Source of the DNA: Shimia isoporae
Lineage (GTDB): Bacteria; Pseudomonadota; Alphaproteobacteria; Rhodobacterales; Rhodobacteraceae
NCBI RefSeq assembly: GCF_004346865.1
Contig: NZ_SMGR01000004.1
Location: 223,657 to 287,656, forward strand
Reading direction: 5' to 3'
DNA: 64,000 nt
Each line of letters starts with the position of its first letter. The first letter of the stretch is position 1. Below are positions 51,626 to 60,262 of the stretch, in pieces. The notes beneath the pieces are model-generated. The model made no database searches. It saw only the letters and a program-made list of their open reading frames with translations, and had not been told where the DNA came from. Made by a program: the position numbers and the translations under genes.

Positions 51626-52879
51626 TCACCGCATCGAGCGACCCTTCAGGATGGCGTCAGAGCCGAACCGCTTGCGAATTTCGTCGGTCGCCCGCTCGGC
51701 TTTCGCCCGTTGCTCTGCCCTCGGATCCAGCAAGTCGCCAGACAGGTCGGCCTGTTCTGATGGTACGAGGTCGGCAAGCCCTACGCCCAAAAGACGATAA
51801 GGGCCTTCATCACCCACCTGATCAAATAGTCCCCTCGCTGTCCGGTAAAGTGTGTCCGCCATCTGTGTCGCATCGCGAAGGCTCACGCGACGGCTGATCG
51901 AACTGTGGTTCGCCCGCTTGAGTTTAAGCGTCACTACACGTCCGGCGAGGTCCTTGGCCTTGGCTCTGTCTGAAACTTTTTCGGCCATTCGCCAAATATG
52001 CCCGTCCAGAACATCCGTGTTGGCCGTATCCTCGAAAAAGGTGGTTTCGTTGCTGATGCTCTTCATTGGTGTGCTTGATGAAACCCGACGTTTGTCCATC
52101 CCTCTGGCGAGGTGCCACAATCGGTAGCCCATATTGCCGAACCGCGCGATAAGGTCTTCCTGCTCCCAGCGAAGCAGGTCGGTAAACGTCCTGATCCCTG
52201 CGCGTTCGAGACTTTCTTGCGCGACGGGGCCGATCCCCCAAATCAACCGAACAGGCTTATCGCGCAAGAAGTCCTCTGTTTCTGCGGCGCCGATCACGGA
52301 AAACCCGCGTGGCTTGTCCAGATCGCTGGCGACCTTTGCCAAGAACTTGTTGTGACTCAGCCCGATGGAACCCGTGATCCCCAGTTCATCCTTCATGCGC
52401 TTCACCAATTGGGCCAGCATGACCGCAGGGGGTACACCATGCAGGCGCTCGGTTCCCGTTAAGTCCATAAAGGCTTCATCCAGTGACAACGGTTCGATCA
52501 CAGGCGTCATTTCGTCCATCATCTTGCGGATGTCGCGACTAATTTCGGCGTACACCGACATGCGCGGTTTGATGACCACCGCGTCAGGGCATAGTTTAAG
52601 GGCCTGAAACATTGGCATCGCAGACCGAACGCCTCGAATTCTCGCCACATAGCAGGCTGTGGAAACCACCCCTCTTTTTCCGCCACCGATTATGACGGGT
52701 TTATCGATCAGCTCAGGGTTATCTCTCTTCTCGACACTGGCGTAAAATGCATCACAATCCATATGTGCAATGGAGAGAGAAAAAAGCTCGGGGTGACTGG
52801 TAACGCGCATGCTGCCGCAGGCCGGACAGCGTGGTCCGGTTTCCAAAGTCTTAAGACAGTCGCGGCAGAGTGACGGCAT
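51626..52879 (-). CDS. dinB: DNA polymerase IV with N-terminal zinc-ribbon-like extension
   Basis: 417-residue Y-family polymerase. Metal-binding Asp41 is in AHMDCDAFYASVEKRD and the Asp134-Glu135 pair in PLSLDEAFMDLTG; the thumb HhH RLIWGIGPVAQESLERAGI and little finger (KSISNETTFF) follow. Before the palm are about 30 extra residues with C-x2-C...C-x2-C (Cys5, 8, 18, 21), which look like a zinc ribbon and recur in alphaproteobacterial DinB. Translesion synthesis is expected. The start at 52877-52879 (MPSLCRDCL) is chosen over an ATG at 53014 that overlaps the NUDIX gene. Confidence 0.9.
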   Translation of the reverse strand: MPSLCRDCLKTLETGPRCPACGSMRVTSHPELFSLSIAHMDCDAFYASVEKRDNPELIDKPVIIGGGKRGVVSTACYVARIRGVRSAMPMFQALKLCPDAVVIKPRMSVYAEISRDIRKMMDEMTPVIEPLSLDEAFMDLTGTERLHGVPPAVMLAQLVKRMKDELGITGSIGLSHNKFLAKVASDLDKPRGFSVIGAAETEDFLRDKPVRLIWGIGPVAQESLERAGIRTFTDLLRWEQEDLIARFGNMGYRLWHLARGMDKRRVSSSTPMKSISNETTFFEDTANTDVLDGHIWRMAEKVSDRAKAKDLAGRVVTLKLKRANHSSISRRVSLRDATQMADTLYRTARGLFDQVGDEGPYRLLGVGLADLVPSEQADLSGDLLDPRAEQRAKAERATDEIRKRFGSDAILKGRSMR

Positions 52880-52904
52880 CGGAGCGATCTTTGGTGATTG
52901 AGCA

Positions 52905-53333
52905 ATGAGTATAACAGCTGCGGCCTGGACCGACAGATCGTTTCGCGGAACAAAGCTCATGCTGTTTGCGGGCGGAAAGCTCGTCACTCTGCTGCGCGAC
53001 AACAACCCGTCCATCCCGTGGCCAAATTATTGGGATTTTCCCGGTGGTGGACGAGAAGGCGGCGAAAACGCAGTAGAATGTACACTGCGGGAAACCCGTG
53101 AAGAAGTGGGTATTGAACTGACCCCGTCGGCGCTTGAGTGGGCGAAGCTTTACCATCGCGAGAATCACTTCACATGGTTTTTCGCTGCAACGCTGCCGGC
53201 GGCAAGCATCTCGGCCATCCATCTGGGAGAAGAAGGACAAAGTTGGCGATTGATGACGCCTCGAGAATACCTGACGCATTCTCGCGGCATCCCCCATTTC
53301 CAAACCCGGCTGGCGGACTATCTGGCTGCCTGA
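52905..53333 (+). CDS. NUDIX hydrolase
   Basis: 142-residue pyrophosphohydrolase. The NUDIX box is complete: G-x5-E-x7-REtrEEvGI in GGREGGENAVECTLRETREEVGI (about residues 49-71). The N-terminal strand LMLFAGGKLVTLLRDNNPSIPWPNYWDFPGG and late SWRLMTPREY are typical. It hydrolyses a nucleoside diphosphate-linked substrate; the identity is unknown. It is divergent from dinB and stops 1 nt before the convergent pyrF stop. The start has only a weak ribosome-binding site; ATG 52959 is an alternative. Confidence 0.85.
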   Translation: MSITAAAWTDRSFRGTKLMLFAGGKLVTLLRDNNPSIPWPNYWDFPGGGREGGENAVECTLRETREEVGIELTPSALEWAKLYHRENHFTWFFAATLPAASISAIHLGEEGQSWRLMTPREYLTHSRGIPHFQTRLADYLAA

Positions 53334-54053
53334 TCAGCGGTTGGGTTGTTTTGCCTGTACCGAAGACATCTCCGCCACAATAGCTTGCGCAGCAGCGCGG
53401 GGGTCCGGAGATCTCCACACCGGACGACCGACTACAATATGGTCCACGCCGTCGGCTACAGCGTTGGCGGGTGTCGCGACGCGTTTCTGATCGCCAAGAT
53501 CGGCTCCGGCAGGGCGCACCCCGGGGGTCACAATCAAACGTCCTTCACTCTCTGGCAGCGCACGAATCAAAGCAGCCTCTTGCGGCGAGGCGATAACGCC
53601 GTCTGCACCAGCATTGAATGCATTGCCCGCACGTTCGATCACCAGATCTTTTACATCGCCGTCCTTTATCAGGCATCCGTCCAGATCGTTGCGGTCCAAC
53701 GACGTCAGAATGGTCACACCCAAAATCTTCAGGTTGCTACCCGCTGCGCCTTCTTTGGCGGCTTTCACCACATGCGGATCGCCATGCACGGTAAGGAAAT
53801 CCAGGTCAAACTGGGCCAGTCCACGAACTGCGGCTTCGACTGTCGCGCCAATATCGAAGAGCTTCATATCAAGGAAGATTTTCTTCCCGTGTTCATCCTT
53901 CAACTCATTGGCCAAAGCCAGCCCACCACCTGTCAGCATCCCGAGGCCAATTTTGTAGAAAGACACCGCATCGCCAATCGTTTCGGCCAGCTTCAATCCC
54001 TCCAGGGCGTTGGGTACATCTAAGGCGACGATCAGGCGGTCATCTGCGGTCAT
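53334..54053 (-). CDS. pyrF: Orotidine 5'-phosphate decarboxylase
   Basis: 239-residue TIM-barrel enzyme of UMP synthesis (OMP to UMP plus CO2). IVALDVPN at the start, the catalytic Asp-Lys-Asp array in FLDMKLFDIGATV (Asp62, Lys64, Asp67), TVHGDPHVVKAA and the phosphate loop VTPGVRPAGADLGDQKRVATP with GVDHIVVGRPVW are all intact. Length normal. There are 71 nt between it and the upstream membrane protein gene. Confidence 0.96.
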   Translation of the reverse strand: MTADDRLIVALDVPNALEGLKLAETIGDAVSFYKIGLGMLTGGGLALANELKDEHGKKIFLDMKLFDIGATVEAAVRGLAQFDLDFLTVHGDPHVVKAAKEGAAGSNLKILGVTILTSLDRNDLDGCLIKDGDVKDLVIERAGNAFNAGADGVIASPQEAALIRALPESEGRLIVTPGVRPAGADLGDQKRVATPANAVADGVDHIVVGRPVWRSPDPRAAAQAIVAEMSSVQAKQPNR

Positions 54054-54124
54054 TGGAAAACTCCGTTGCTGGCGCTGGGGAAACTTGACGGTTCAATACT
54101 GTCGGCAAGTCTCGCTCGCAACCC

Positions 54125-54826
54125 TCAGCGGTTTCCATACAGCCACTCCATGTCGGGCTTCTCGGTGCAATACCAGTGAACCCAGATATAGCAATGTTGG
54201 AAAAAGGCCACGACCAGAGCGTTCCAGCTGTCGAACACCAGTGCAATCCCCCACATACCGAGAAACGCGAGGCCGTACATTGCGTTGCTGGTGAACTTGA
54301 ACGCGCCTTCGCTGACCATTGGCATCCTGACAATTTCATCCCGGAAGTGGTCACCTCCGACTGCGCGGCGAATTGTGAAATACTTGAATACGGAATGCAT
54401 GACCCACCCAGCAAGACCGATGAACGCCACGCCAACCAACCATTCGGCCCATCGAGGTTCGTTCAAGGAAGTATCGTCGGCCCACCCAGTCAGGATCACG
54501 GTTACCGGTCTGGCGACAAGCAGCGGTAGAAAAATTCGCGTCCAGATTTCGAGGTCCCGCTCTCCCAAAATGCGCGACAACAGTGCTCGATGAAGTTGCA
54601 GCCGAAATACAAAGGCTACGACGACTTGATGAACAATCGCCAGAATGATGGAAATCTTGGCCCATTGTGGAGCCGTGAGCCAAAGTAAGCGCGGACCCTC
54701 GTCCGCAGGGCTCAAAAGCGCGAATGCGCCAACGGTTAGCAACAAGGCCAGCCCCAGATGCTGTGGCTGGCCCTCGATAATGTCACGCCAATCGGAACGC
54801 GCTCGGATAGTGGAAAGCGATGTCAT
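54125..54826 (-). CDS. Multi-spanning membrane protein, phospholipid/isoprenylcysteine methyltransferase-like
   Basis: 233 residues with about six hydrophobic segments (25-40, 55-75, 95-113, 128-148, 180-200, 203-222). The C-terminal part, EGAFKFTSNAMYGLAFLGMWGIALVF...HWYCTEKPDMEWLYG, resembles the SAM-binding end of PEMT/ICMT-type membrane methyltransferases, where a His/Asn-Pro-x-Y-x-G motif is replaced by SNAMYG and the acidic ExxD by EKPDME. Phosphatidylethanolamine methylation is possible but not proven. No ribosome-binding site is seen; a 10-bp inverted repeat occupies the 30 nt before the ATG. Confidence 0.6.
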   Translation of the reverse strand: MTSLSTIRARSDWRDIIEGQPQHLGLALLLTVGAFALLSPADEGPRLLWLTAPQWAKISIILAIVHQVVVAFVFRLQLHRALLSRILGERDLEIWTRIFLPLLVARPVTVILTGWADDTSLNEPRWAEWLVGVAFIGLAGWVMHSVFKYFTIRRAVGGDHFRDEIVRMPMVSEGAFKFTSNAMYGLAFLGMWGIALVFDSWNALVVAFFQHCYIWVHWYCTEKPDMEWLYGNR

Positions 54827-54829
54827 ACC

Positions 54830-54859
54830 GACAGTCTCGACTGGCAGACCGAGACTGTC
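54830..54859 (-). repeat. Perfect 10-bp inverted repeat covering a translation start region
   Basis: GACAGTCTCG (54830-54839), 10-nt loop, CGAGACTGTC (54850-54859). It fills most of the 43-nt gap between the genes at 54870 and 54125, ending 3 nt before the downstream ATG. No T run follows. Confidence 0.6.
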
Positions 54860-54869
54860 CAGTCCCTCG

Positions 54870-55133
54870 CTATTGGGCCGCTTCGGGCATCAGCCCCGGA
54901 GCAAACGAAAGTTCTTCTCTACCTGTACGGATTTCCGGCATGCGGCTGATCTGGCGCAGAGCTTCGCGGATAAGGGCCAGTCGCCCCTCACCTTCGCGGC
55001 GTTCAGCTGCCGCCGGTACCTGGCACAACAGTCTTACGTCCCGCAATTCGCTGCTCAAAGAAACAACAGCCGACAACTCGCCAAGAGTCTGACGATACGT
55101 CGGGTTGGAAATATGAATGTCGGTCACATGCAT
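54870..55133 (-). CDS. Conserved small hypothetical protein
   Basis: 87 residues, soluble, no signal peptide. It starts MHVTDIHISNPTYRQTLGELSAVV, has a basic helical centre (AAAERREGEGRLALIREALRQISRMPEIR) and ends FAPGLMPEAAQ. A very good ribosome-binding site (AGGAGG, 7 nt before the ATG) supports it as a real gene. It is followed on the same strand by the membrane methyltransferase-like gene. The function is not recognised. Confidence 0.7.
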   Translation of the reverse strand: MHVTDIHISNPTYRQTLGELSAVVSLSSELRDVRLLCQVPAAAERREGEGRLALIREALRQISRMPEIRTGREELSFAPGLMPEAAQ

Positions 55134-55281
55134 AGTGTGGCCTCCTTATAGTGTACTGCGTCACTGGCTACTGTGTCTCTGAAATGGGGCGAAATTGGAC
55201 GGCAGTTAAGGTTTCTTTAAGCCTTTCATTCCCCTCAACCGTTGGGAGAAATGGCCGAATGCCATATTCTCGCCCCCAATT

Positions 55282-55310
55282 CTTGAAACCGCGCATGTGT
55301 CCTCCCACAT
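55282..55310 (+). promoter_or_regulatory. Sigma-32-like heat-shock promoter of clpB
   Basis: CTTGAAA (55282-55288), 15-nt spacer, CCCACAT (55304-55310), against the RpoH consensus CTTGAAA/CCCCAT. It is 77 nt before the clpB ATG. Confidence 0.6.
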
Positions 55311-55387
55311 CGGATGTGAGGCCCAAAATGGGACGCGCCGCCAAGCGGGCGTTCCGACATCAGGGCGCTTGGAAAAAGGAGAAAACC

Positions 55388-58003
55388 ATGGACTTGAGCA
55401 AGTTCACGGAGCGGTCTCGCGGCTTCGTTCAGGCAGCGCAGACAATCGCGATGCGGGAAAGCCACCAGCGGCTGACCCCTGAACACCTATTGAAGGCTTT
55501 GATGGATGACGACCAGGGTCTGGCCGCCAATCTGATTAACCGTTCCGGCGGTGACGCCGTCCGGGTCAGGGAAGCCGTAGACGCAGCAGTCACCAAACTA
55601 CCACAGGTGTCCGGCGACACCGGTCAACCATATCTCGACAGCGCCACCGGAAAGGTTTTGGGCGAGGCCGAAACGCTGGCAAAGAAGGCCGGTGACAGCT
55701 TCGTCCCCGTAGAACGCGTTCTCATGGCGCTCGTGATGGTCAAATCCAAAGCCAAAGACGCGCTCGAAGCAGGCAAAGTAACTGCCCAAGCGCTGAATGC
55801 GGCGATCAACGACATTCGCAAGGGTCGAACGGCTGACAGTGCGTCGGCCGAAGAAGGCTACGACGCACTTAAAAAATATGCTCAGGACCTGACTGAGCGC
55901 GCCGCCGAAGGCAAGATCGACCCCATTATTGGCAGGGACGACGAAATTCGCCGCGCCATGCAGGTACTCAGCCGCCGAACCAAGAACAATCCCGTAATGA
56001 TCGGCGAGCCGGGCGTGGGTAAAACCGCCATCGCCGAAGGTATGGCCCTGCGCATTGTGAACGGGGATGTGCCGGAAAGCCTGCGCAACAAAAAGCTTCT
56101 TGCGCTGGACATGGGCGCATTGATTGCGGGCGCGAAATACCGCGGCGAGTTCGAGGAACGCCTCAAAGCCGTTTTGACCGAAGTCACCGAAGCAGCAGGC
56201 GAAATTATCCTGTTCATCGACGAGATGCATACGCTCGTTGGCGCCGGCAAAACCGACGGCGCAATGGATGCGGCCAACCTGATCAAGCCGGCGCTTGCAC
56301 GCGGAGAGTTGCACTGTATCGGTGCGACCACGCTGGATGAGTACCGTAAGTACGTCGAAAAGGACGCCGCCCTTGCGCGCCGCTTCCAGCCGGTCATGGT
56401 CGAAGAACCGACGGTTGAGGACACCATCTCGATCTTGCGCGGCATCAAGGAGAAGTATGAGCTTCATCACGGGGTCCGGATATCCGACTCCGCGTTGGTT
56501 GCCGCCTCAACGCTAAGCCACCGCTACATCACCGACCGCTTCTTGCCGGACAAGGCCATCGACCTCGTGGACGAGGCCGCCTCTCGACTGCGCATGGAAG
56601 TGGACAGCAAGCCCGAAGAACTTGACGCGCTCGACCGCCAGATCCTGCAGTTGCAGATCGAAGAAGAGGCGCTGAAACTTGAGGACGATGCTGCGTCTGT
56701 GGATCGCTTGGAAACCCTGCAAAAGGACCTGGCAGACTTGCAGGAAAAATCCGCCGAGATGACCGCCAAGTGGCAAGCTGGCCGAGACAAGCTGGCATCA
56801 GCGCGCGACCTCAAGGAGGCGCTCGATCAAGCTCGCGCTGATCTTGACATCGCCAAACGCGAAGGCAACCTCGCCCGAGCAGGCGAACTGTCGTATGGCG
56901 TGATCCCCGAGCTTGAGAAAAAGCTGGAGGATGCTGAAGCGGCTGAAGGCGAAATGACTGTTGAAGAAGCGGTTCGCCCGGAACAGATCGCGCAAGTGGT
57001 CGAGCGCTGGACAGGAATCCCGACGTCCAAGATGCTCGAAGGCGAACGTGAAAAGCTCCTGCGCATGGAGGACGATCTGCATCGTCGGGTAATTGGCCAG
57101 AACTCCGCAGTCAAAGCGCTGTCCAATGCCGTGCGCCGTGCGCGGGCAGGTCTCAATGACGAGAACCGTCCACTGGGCAGCTTCCTGTTTCTAGGTCCGA
57201 CCGGGGTCGGTAAGACCGAGTTGACCAAGGCCGTGGCGGAGTTTCTGTTTGACGACGACAACGCCATGGTGCGTATCGACATGTCCGAGTTCATGGAGAA
57301 GCATGCCGTCGCACGTTTGATCGGCGCGCCTCCCGGTTACGTCGGTTATGACGAGGGCGGTGTCTTGACCGAAGCCGTGCGCCGTCGCCCCTATCAGGTG
57401 GTGCTCTTTGACGAAGTTGAAAAGGCCCATCCGGACGTTTTCAACGTGCTCCTTCAGGTGCTCGATGACGGGGTTTTGACCGATGGTCAGGGTCGCACTG
57501 TCGACTTCAAGCAAACGTTGATCATCCTGACGTCGAACCTTGGCGCACAAGCCCTGAGCCAGTTGCCGGAAGGTGCTGACGCTTCGGACGCGCGTCGCGA
57601 TGTGATGGATGCGGTGCGGGCGCACTTCCGTCCGGAGTTCCTGAATCGTCTGGACGAAACGATCATTTTTGATCGCCTCGCGCGGGCCGATATGGATGGC
57701 ATCGTCGAGATTCAACTGGCGCGCCTCAAGAAGCGCCTCGAGGGTCGCAAGATCGGTATCGAGCTTGATGACGCCGCGCAGAAATGGCTGGCGGATGAGG
57801 GTTACGACCCGGTTTTTGGCGCACGACCGCTCAAGCGAGTGATACAGCGCGCACTACAAAACCCGCTGGCTGAGGCGCTTCTTGCCGGAGAAATCAAAGA
57901 CGGCGACACGGTTCCCGTAACCGCCGGAGCCGAAGGCCTCCTGATTGGCGATCGCGTGGGATCATCCGAAAACCCAAAACCGGATGATGCGGTTGTTCAC
58001 TGA
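55388..58003 (+). CDS. clpB: ATP-dependent chaperone ClpB
   Basis: 871-residue Hsp100 disaggregase. N-terminal Clp_N domain (1-145), AAA1 with Walker A GEPGVGKT (206-213), [13 protein letters not shown] and the pore-loop [10 protein letters not shown], a long coiled-coil M-domain (about 405-530, e.g. [24 protein letters not shown]), AAA2 with GPTGVGKT, the pore-2 [13 protein letters not shown] and the C-terminal domain ([15 protein letters not shown]). With DnaK it resolubilises aggregates after heat stress. ATG 55388 follows AAGGAG; upstream in-frame residues include the promoter region and are rejected. A heat-shock-type promoter precedes it. Confidence 0.97.
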   Translation: MDLSKFTERSRGFVQAAQTIAMRESHQRLTPEHLLKALMDDDQGLAANLINRSGGDAVRVREAVDAAVTKLPQVSGDTGQPYLDSATGKVLGEAETLAKKAGDSFVPVERVLMALVMVKSKAKDALEAGKVTAQALNAAINDIRKGRTADSASAEEGYDALKKYAQDLTERAAEGKIDPIIGRDDEIRRAMQVLSRRTKNNPVMIGEPGVGKTAIAEGMALRIVNGDVPESLRNKKLLALDMGALIAGAKYRGEFEERLKAVLTEVTEAAGEIILFIDEMHTLVGAGKTDGAMDAANLIKPALARGELHCIGATTLDEYRKYVEKDAALARRFQPVMVEEPTVEDTISILRGIKEKYELHHGVRISDSALVAASTLSHRYITDRFLPDKAIDLVDEAASRLRMEVDSKPEELDALDRQILQLQIEEEALKLEDDAASVDRLETLQKDLADLQEKSAEMTAKWQAGRDKLASARDLKEALDQARADLDIAKREGNLARAGELSYGVIPELEKKLEDAEAAEGEMTVEEAVRPEQIAQVVERWTGIPTSKMLEGEREKLLRMEDDLHRRVIGQNSAVKALSNAVRRARAGLNDENRPLGSFLFLGPTGVGKTELTKAVAEFLFDDDNAMVRIDMSEFMEKHAVARLIGAPPGYVGYDEGGVLTEAVRRRPYQVVLFDEVEKAHPDVFNVLLQVLDDGVLTDGQGRTVDFKQTLIILTSNLGAQALSQLPEGADASDARRDVMDAVRAHFRPEFLNRLDETIIFDRLARADMDGIVEIQLARLKKRLEGRKIGIELDDAAQKWLADEGYDPVFGARPLKRVIQRALQNPLAEALLAGEIKDGDTVPVTAGAEGLLIGDRVGSSENPKPDDAVVH

Positions 58004-58033
58004 GTCAATCAGATGAACGTTAAAAAGATAAAG

Positions 58034-58060
58034 GCGGCGACGACAGTTGCCGCCATTTCT
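58034..58060 (+). terminator. Probable terminator of clpB
   Basis: GGCGGCGAC (58034-58042), GACA, GTTGCCGCC (58047-58055) forms a 9-bp stem with one G-U pair, followed by ATTTCT. The T run is short. Confidence 0.55.
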
Positions 58061-58448
58061 GACTCGGGTTGTCAGAGCAAAGGCGAAACACTAACAGATT
58101 GAATGTCGGCTTTTTAGTTTTGAAAGTGAACAAATTTAGCGACCGAATTTCTGGCGGCGGACCTTGGCTTACAACTCCCGAATTTAGCAAAAAATAGCGC
58201 AAACTCAAAAAGTTAACGCAAGTCTGCGTTGCAAGATTGACGTTTGAAGCGTGGCGCACGCAGCGCTATCTTTTCACTCGGCAAGCCAGTGTTTGTGGCC
58301 CGGGTTTCGGACGCCGCTCGGTTTGCCCCGAATTGTTTCTTAGCTGTAGATCACTGCAAGTCGGCGATACCTGGAAAGGTATCGGCTCAGAAAAACTTTG
58401 CGTGTCCTACCGGGCAATTCGGTCCCTTGATGACAACAGGAGACCTCC
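58061..58448. other. 388-bp intergenic region clpB / amidohydrolase
   Basis: No gene is supported; a 79-codon leftward frame (58020-58259) overlaps the clpB terminator, has no ribosome-binding site and resembles nothing. The stretch around 58130-58220 is AT-rich and is the likeliest place for the amidohydrolase promoter, but no clear hexamers were found. AGGAG lies just before ATG 58449. Confidence 0.5.
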
Positions 58449-60152
58449 ATGTCTTTGAGCAAAGCCAAGCTGCTCGCAGCTGCCTCTTCACTCGCAATGT
58501 TACCGATTTCTTCGTTCGCGGCAGACCAGACCATGTTTGTGAACGGGTCCATCTGGACAGCCAACGACGAATTACCCACAGCGGAGGCGGTTGTAATCGA
58601 AGGCGATACAATCACATTTGTGGGGACTGAAGCTGACGCACGCACTGCGGCACCTGTTGCCAGTGTAGTTGACTTGAACGGCCAGATGTTGATGCCGGGT
58701 TTCCATGACACACACATCCACACAGATTGGGTGGCAGCTGCAATCGCGCTCAAGTGTGACTTGTCGGGTAAAGGCACGCCCGAGGATGTGGCCGCTGTTA
58801 TCCGGGCTTGTGACGCCGAATTGCCTGAAGGTGAGTGGCTGATTGGATCGGGTTGGGCGCTCGGTGCGTTCGAAGACGCGGCACCCTCACGCGAGTTCAT
58901 AGACTCCATCCTGCCTGATCGTCCGTTCTTTGCGGTTGCCGAAGACGGGCATAATGGCTGGGCCAACTCCAAAGGTTTTGAAATGGCGGGGATCACCAAG
59001 GACACCCCCGATCCCGAGAACGGATGGATACTGCACACCGAGGATGGAGAGCTTCAAGGCACGCTGCGCGAATACGCGATGTTCCTGTTTGACGACCACA
59101 TCCCTGTTTATGACGCAGACGACTACGCGGTGGCCTACCGAGAGTTCATGAAAGCCGTAAACGAAAAGGGCATAACCACAGTAATCGACCCGTGGGGAAC
59201 AGCGGACAACCTTGGATACGCGACCGAGGTGCTGGAAGCCGGCGACGCGACCGTTCGCATCAATTTCGCCATGTACGTAGACCCTGCTTATGACGGCGAC
59301 CTGTCCGAATACAGCGATTGGTTTGCACCGGAAGGAGACTGGATCCAGGTCGACCAGATCAAATACTGGCTCGATGGCGTTTACGAGGCGCAGACCGCCG
59401 CCACCACTGAGGAATATGTCGGGCTGGGTCACAAGGGCAAATTGTTCTACGACACGGAAAAGCTGAAAGACTGGACCACTCAATTCGAGAAAATGGGCTA
59501 TTCGATCCATATGCACGCCATAGGGGATCGGGCCGTGAAGCAGGCTCTTGATGTTCTGGAGCACAGCCGCGATTCCCGCGGTGCTGAAACCAACAACCGA
59601 CCTTATCTCGCACATGGCTACCACATTGACCCTGCCGATTTCGACCGGATCAAGGCCGCCGACGCGACCGTGAACATGACCATGCTCTGGCGGCAGAACA
59701 ACGACTCGATGGTCTATCTCAACAAGCCATACCTGACCAAGGAGATCTACGAGTCCTTGATGCCGGCTGCCGACGTCATCGACGCAGGGATTAACTTTGC
59801 AGGCGGCTCCGACAGTCCCGTTGGACAGCTCAATCCGCTTGCCTCCATCGAAGTCGCTGTAACTGGTGATGTGGTGCCATACTTTGAGGGCGGATACTTC
59901 TGGGAGAATCAGGAAACATGGGCCGGTCGCAAGGTGGCGCTTGAGGATATGCTCAAAGCGTACACAATCTGGGCTGCGGTTGCCGAAGGCGACCAGGACC
60001 GGTTGGGTTCGCTGGAGGTAGGTAAGAAAGCCGACTTGATCGTTCTGGAACATGATCTCTTCGAAATCGATCCGCACAGCATCTATGAAACCAAAGTCAC
60101 CAAGACCATCGTCGATGGCAAAGTGGTCTTCGAGCGCAAGGGGTCCTTGTAA
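58449..60152 (+). CDS. Secreted YtcJ-like metal-dependent amidohydrolase
   Basis: 567 residues with a signal peptide (1-24, ASSLAMLPISSFA). Amidohydrolase_3 barrel: metal ligands in GFHDTHIHTD (His-x-His) and HMHAIGDRAVKQALD, AHGYHIDPADFDRI, and GSDSPVGQLNPL with the late Asp. The C-terminal beta sandwich closes with GSLEVGKKADLIVLEHDLFEIDP and TIVDGKVVFER. Relatives hydrolyse exo-amides, but substrates are mostly unknown; periplasmic location is inferred from the signal. AGGAG lies before the ATG; a strong terminator follows. Confidence 0.88.
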   Translation: MSLSKAKLLAAASSLAMLPISSFAADQTMFVNGSIWTANDELPTAEAVVIEGDTITFVGTEADARTAAPVASVVDLNGQMLMPGFHDTHIHTDWVAAAIALKCDLSGKGTPEDVAAVIRACDAELPEGEWLIGSGWALGAFEDAAPSREFIDSILPDRPFFAVAEDGHNGWANSKGFEMAGITKDTPDPENGWILHTEDGELQGTLREYAMFLFDDHIPVYDADDYAVAYREFMKAVNEKGITTVIDPWGTADNLGYATEVLEAGDATVRINFAMYVDPAYDGDLSEYSDWFAPEGDWIQVDQIKYWLDGVYEAQTAATTEEYVGLGHKGKLFYDTEKLKDWTTQFEKMGYSIHMHAIGDRAVKQALDVLEHSRDSRGAETNNRPYLAHGYHIDPADFDRIKAADATVNMTMLWRQNNDSMVYLNKPYLTKEIYESLMPAADVIDAGINFAGGSDSPVGQLNPLASIEVAVTGDVVPYFEGGYFWENQETWAGRKVALEDMLKAYTIWAAVAEGDQDRLGSLEVGKKADLIVLEHDLFEIDPHSIYETKVTKTIVDGKVVFERKGSL

Positions 60153-60173
60153 CTTAGGCTATAAATAATGTGA

Positions 60174-60203
60174 AAGGCCCGTCATCCTTGGCGGGCCTTT
60201 TTG
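60174..60203 (+). terminator. Rho-independent terminator of the amidohydrolase gene
   Basis: AAAGGCCCG (60174-60182) pairs with CGGGCCTTT (60193-60201), loop 10 nt, followed by TT. Confidence 0.85.
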
Positions 60204-60262
60204 CATTGCGCACTTCTTTGCGGCACCGCACTCTGTCGTCATAGCCAGACAGGAGCCAAGCG

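Noticed and set aside
58020..58259. 79-codon leftward open frame after clpB
   Set aside because: Covers the clpB terminator, has no ribosome-binding site and no recognisable sequence.
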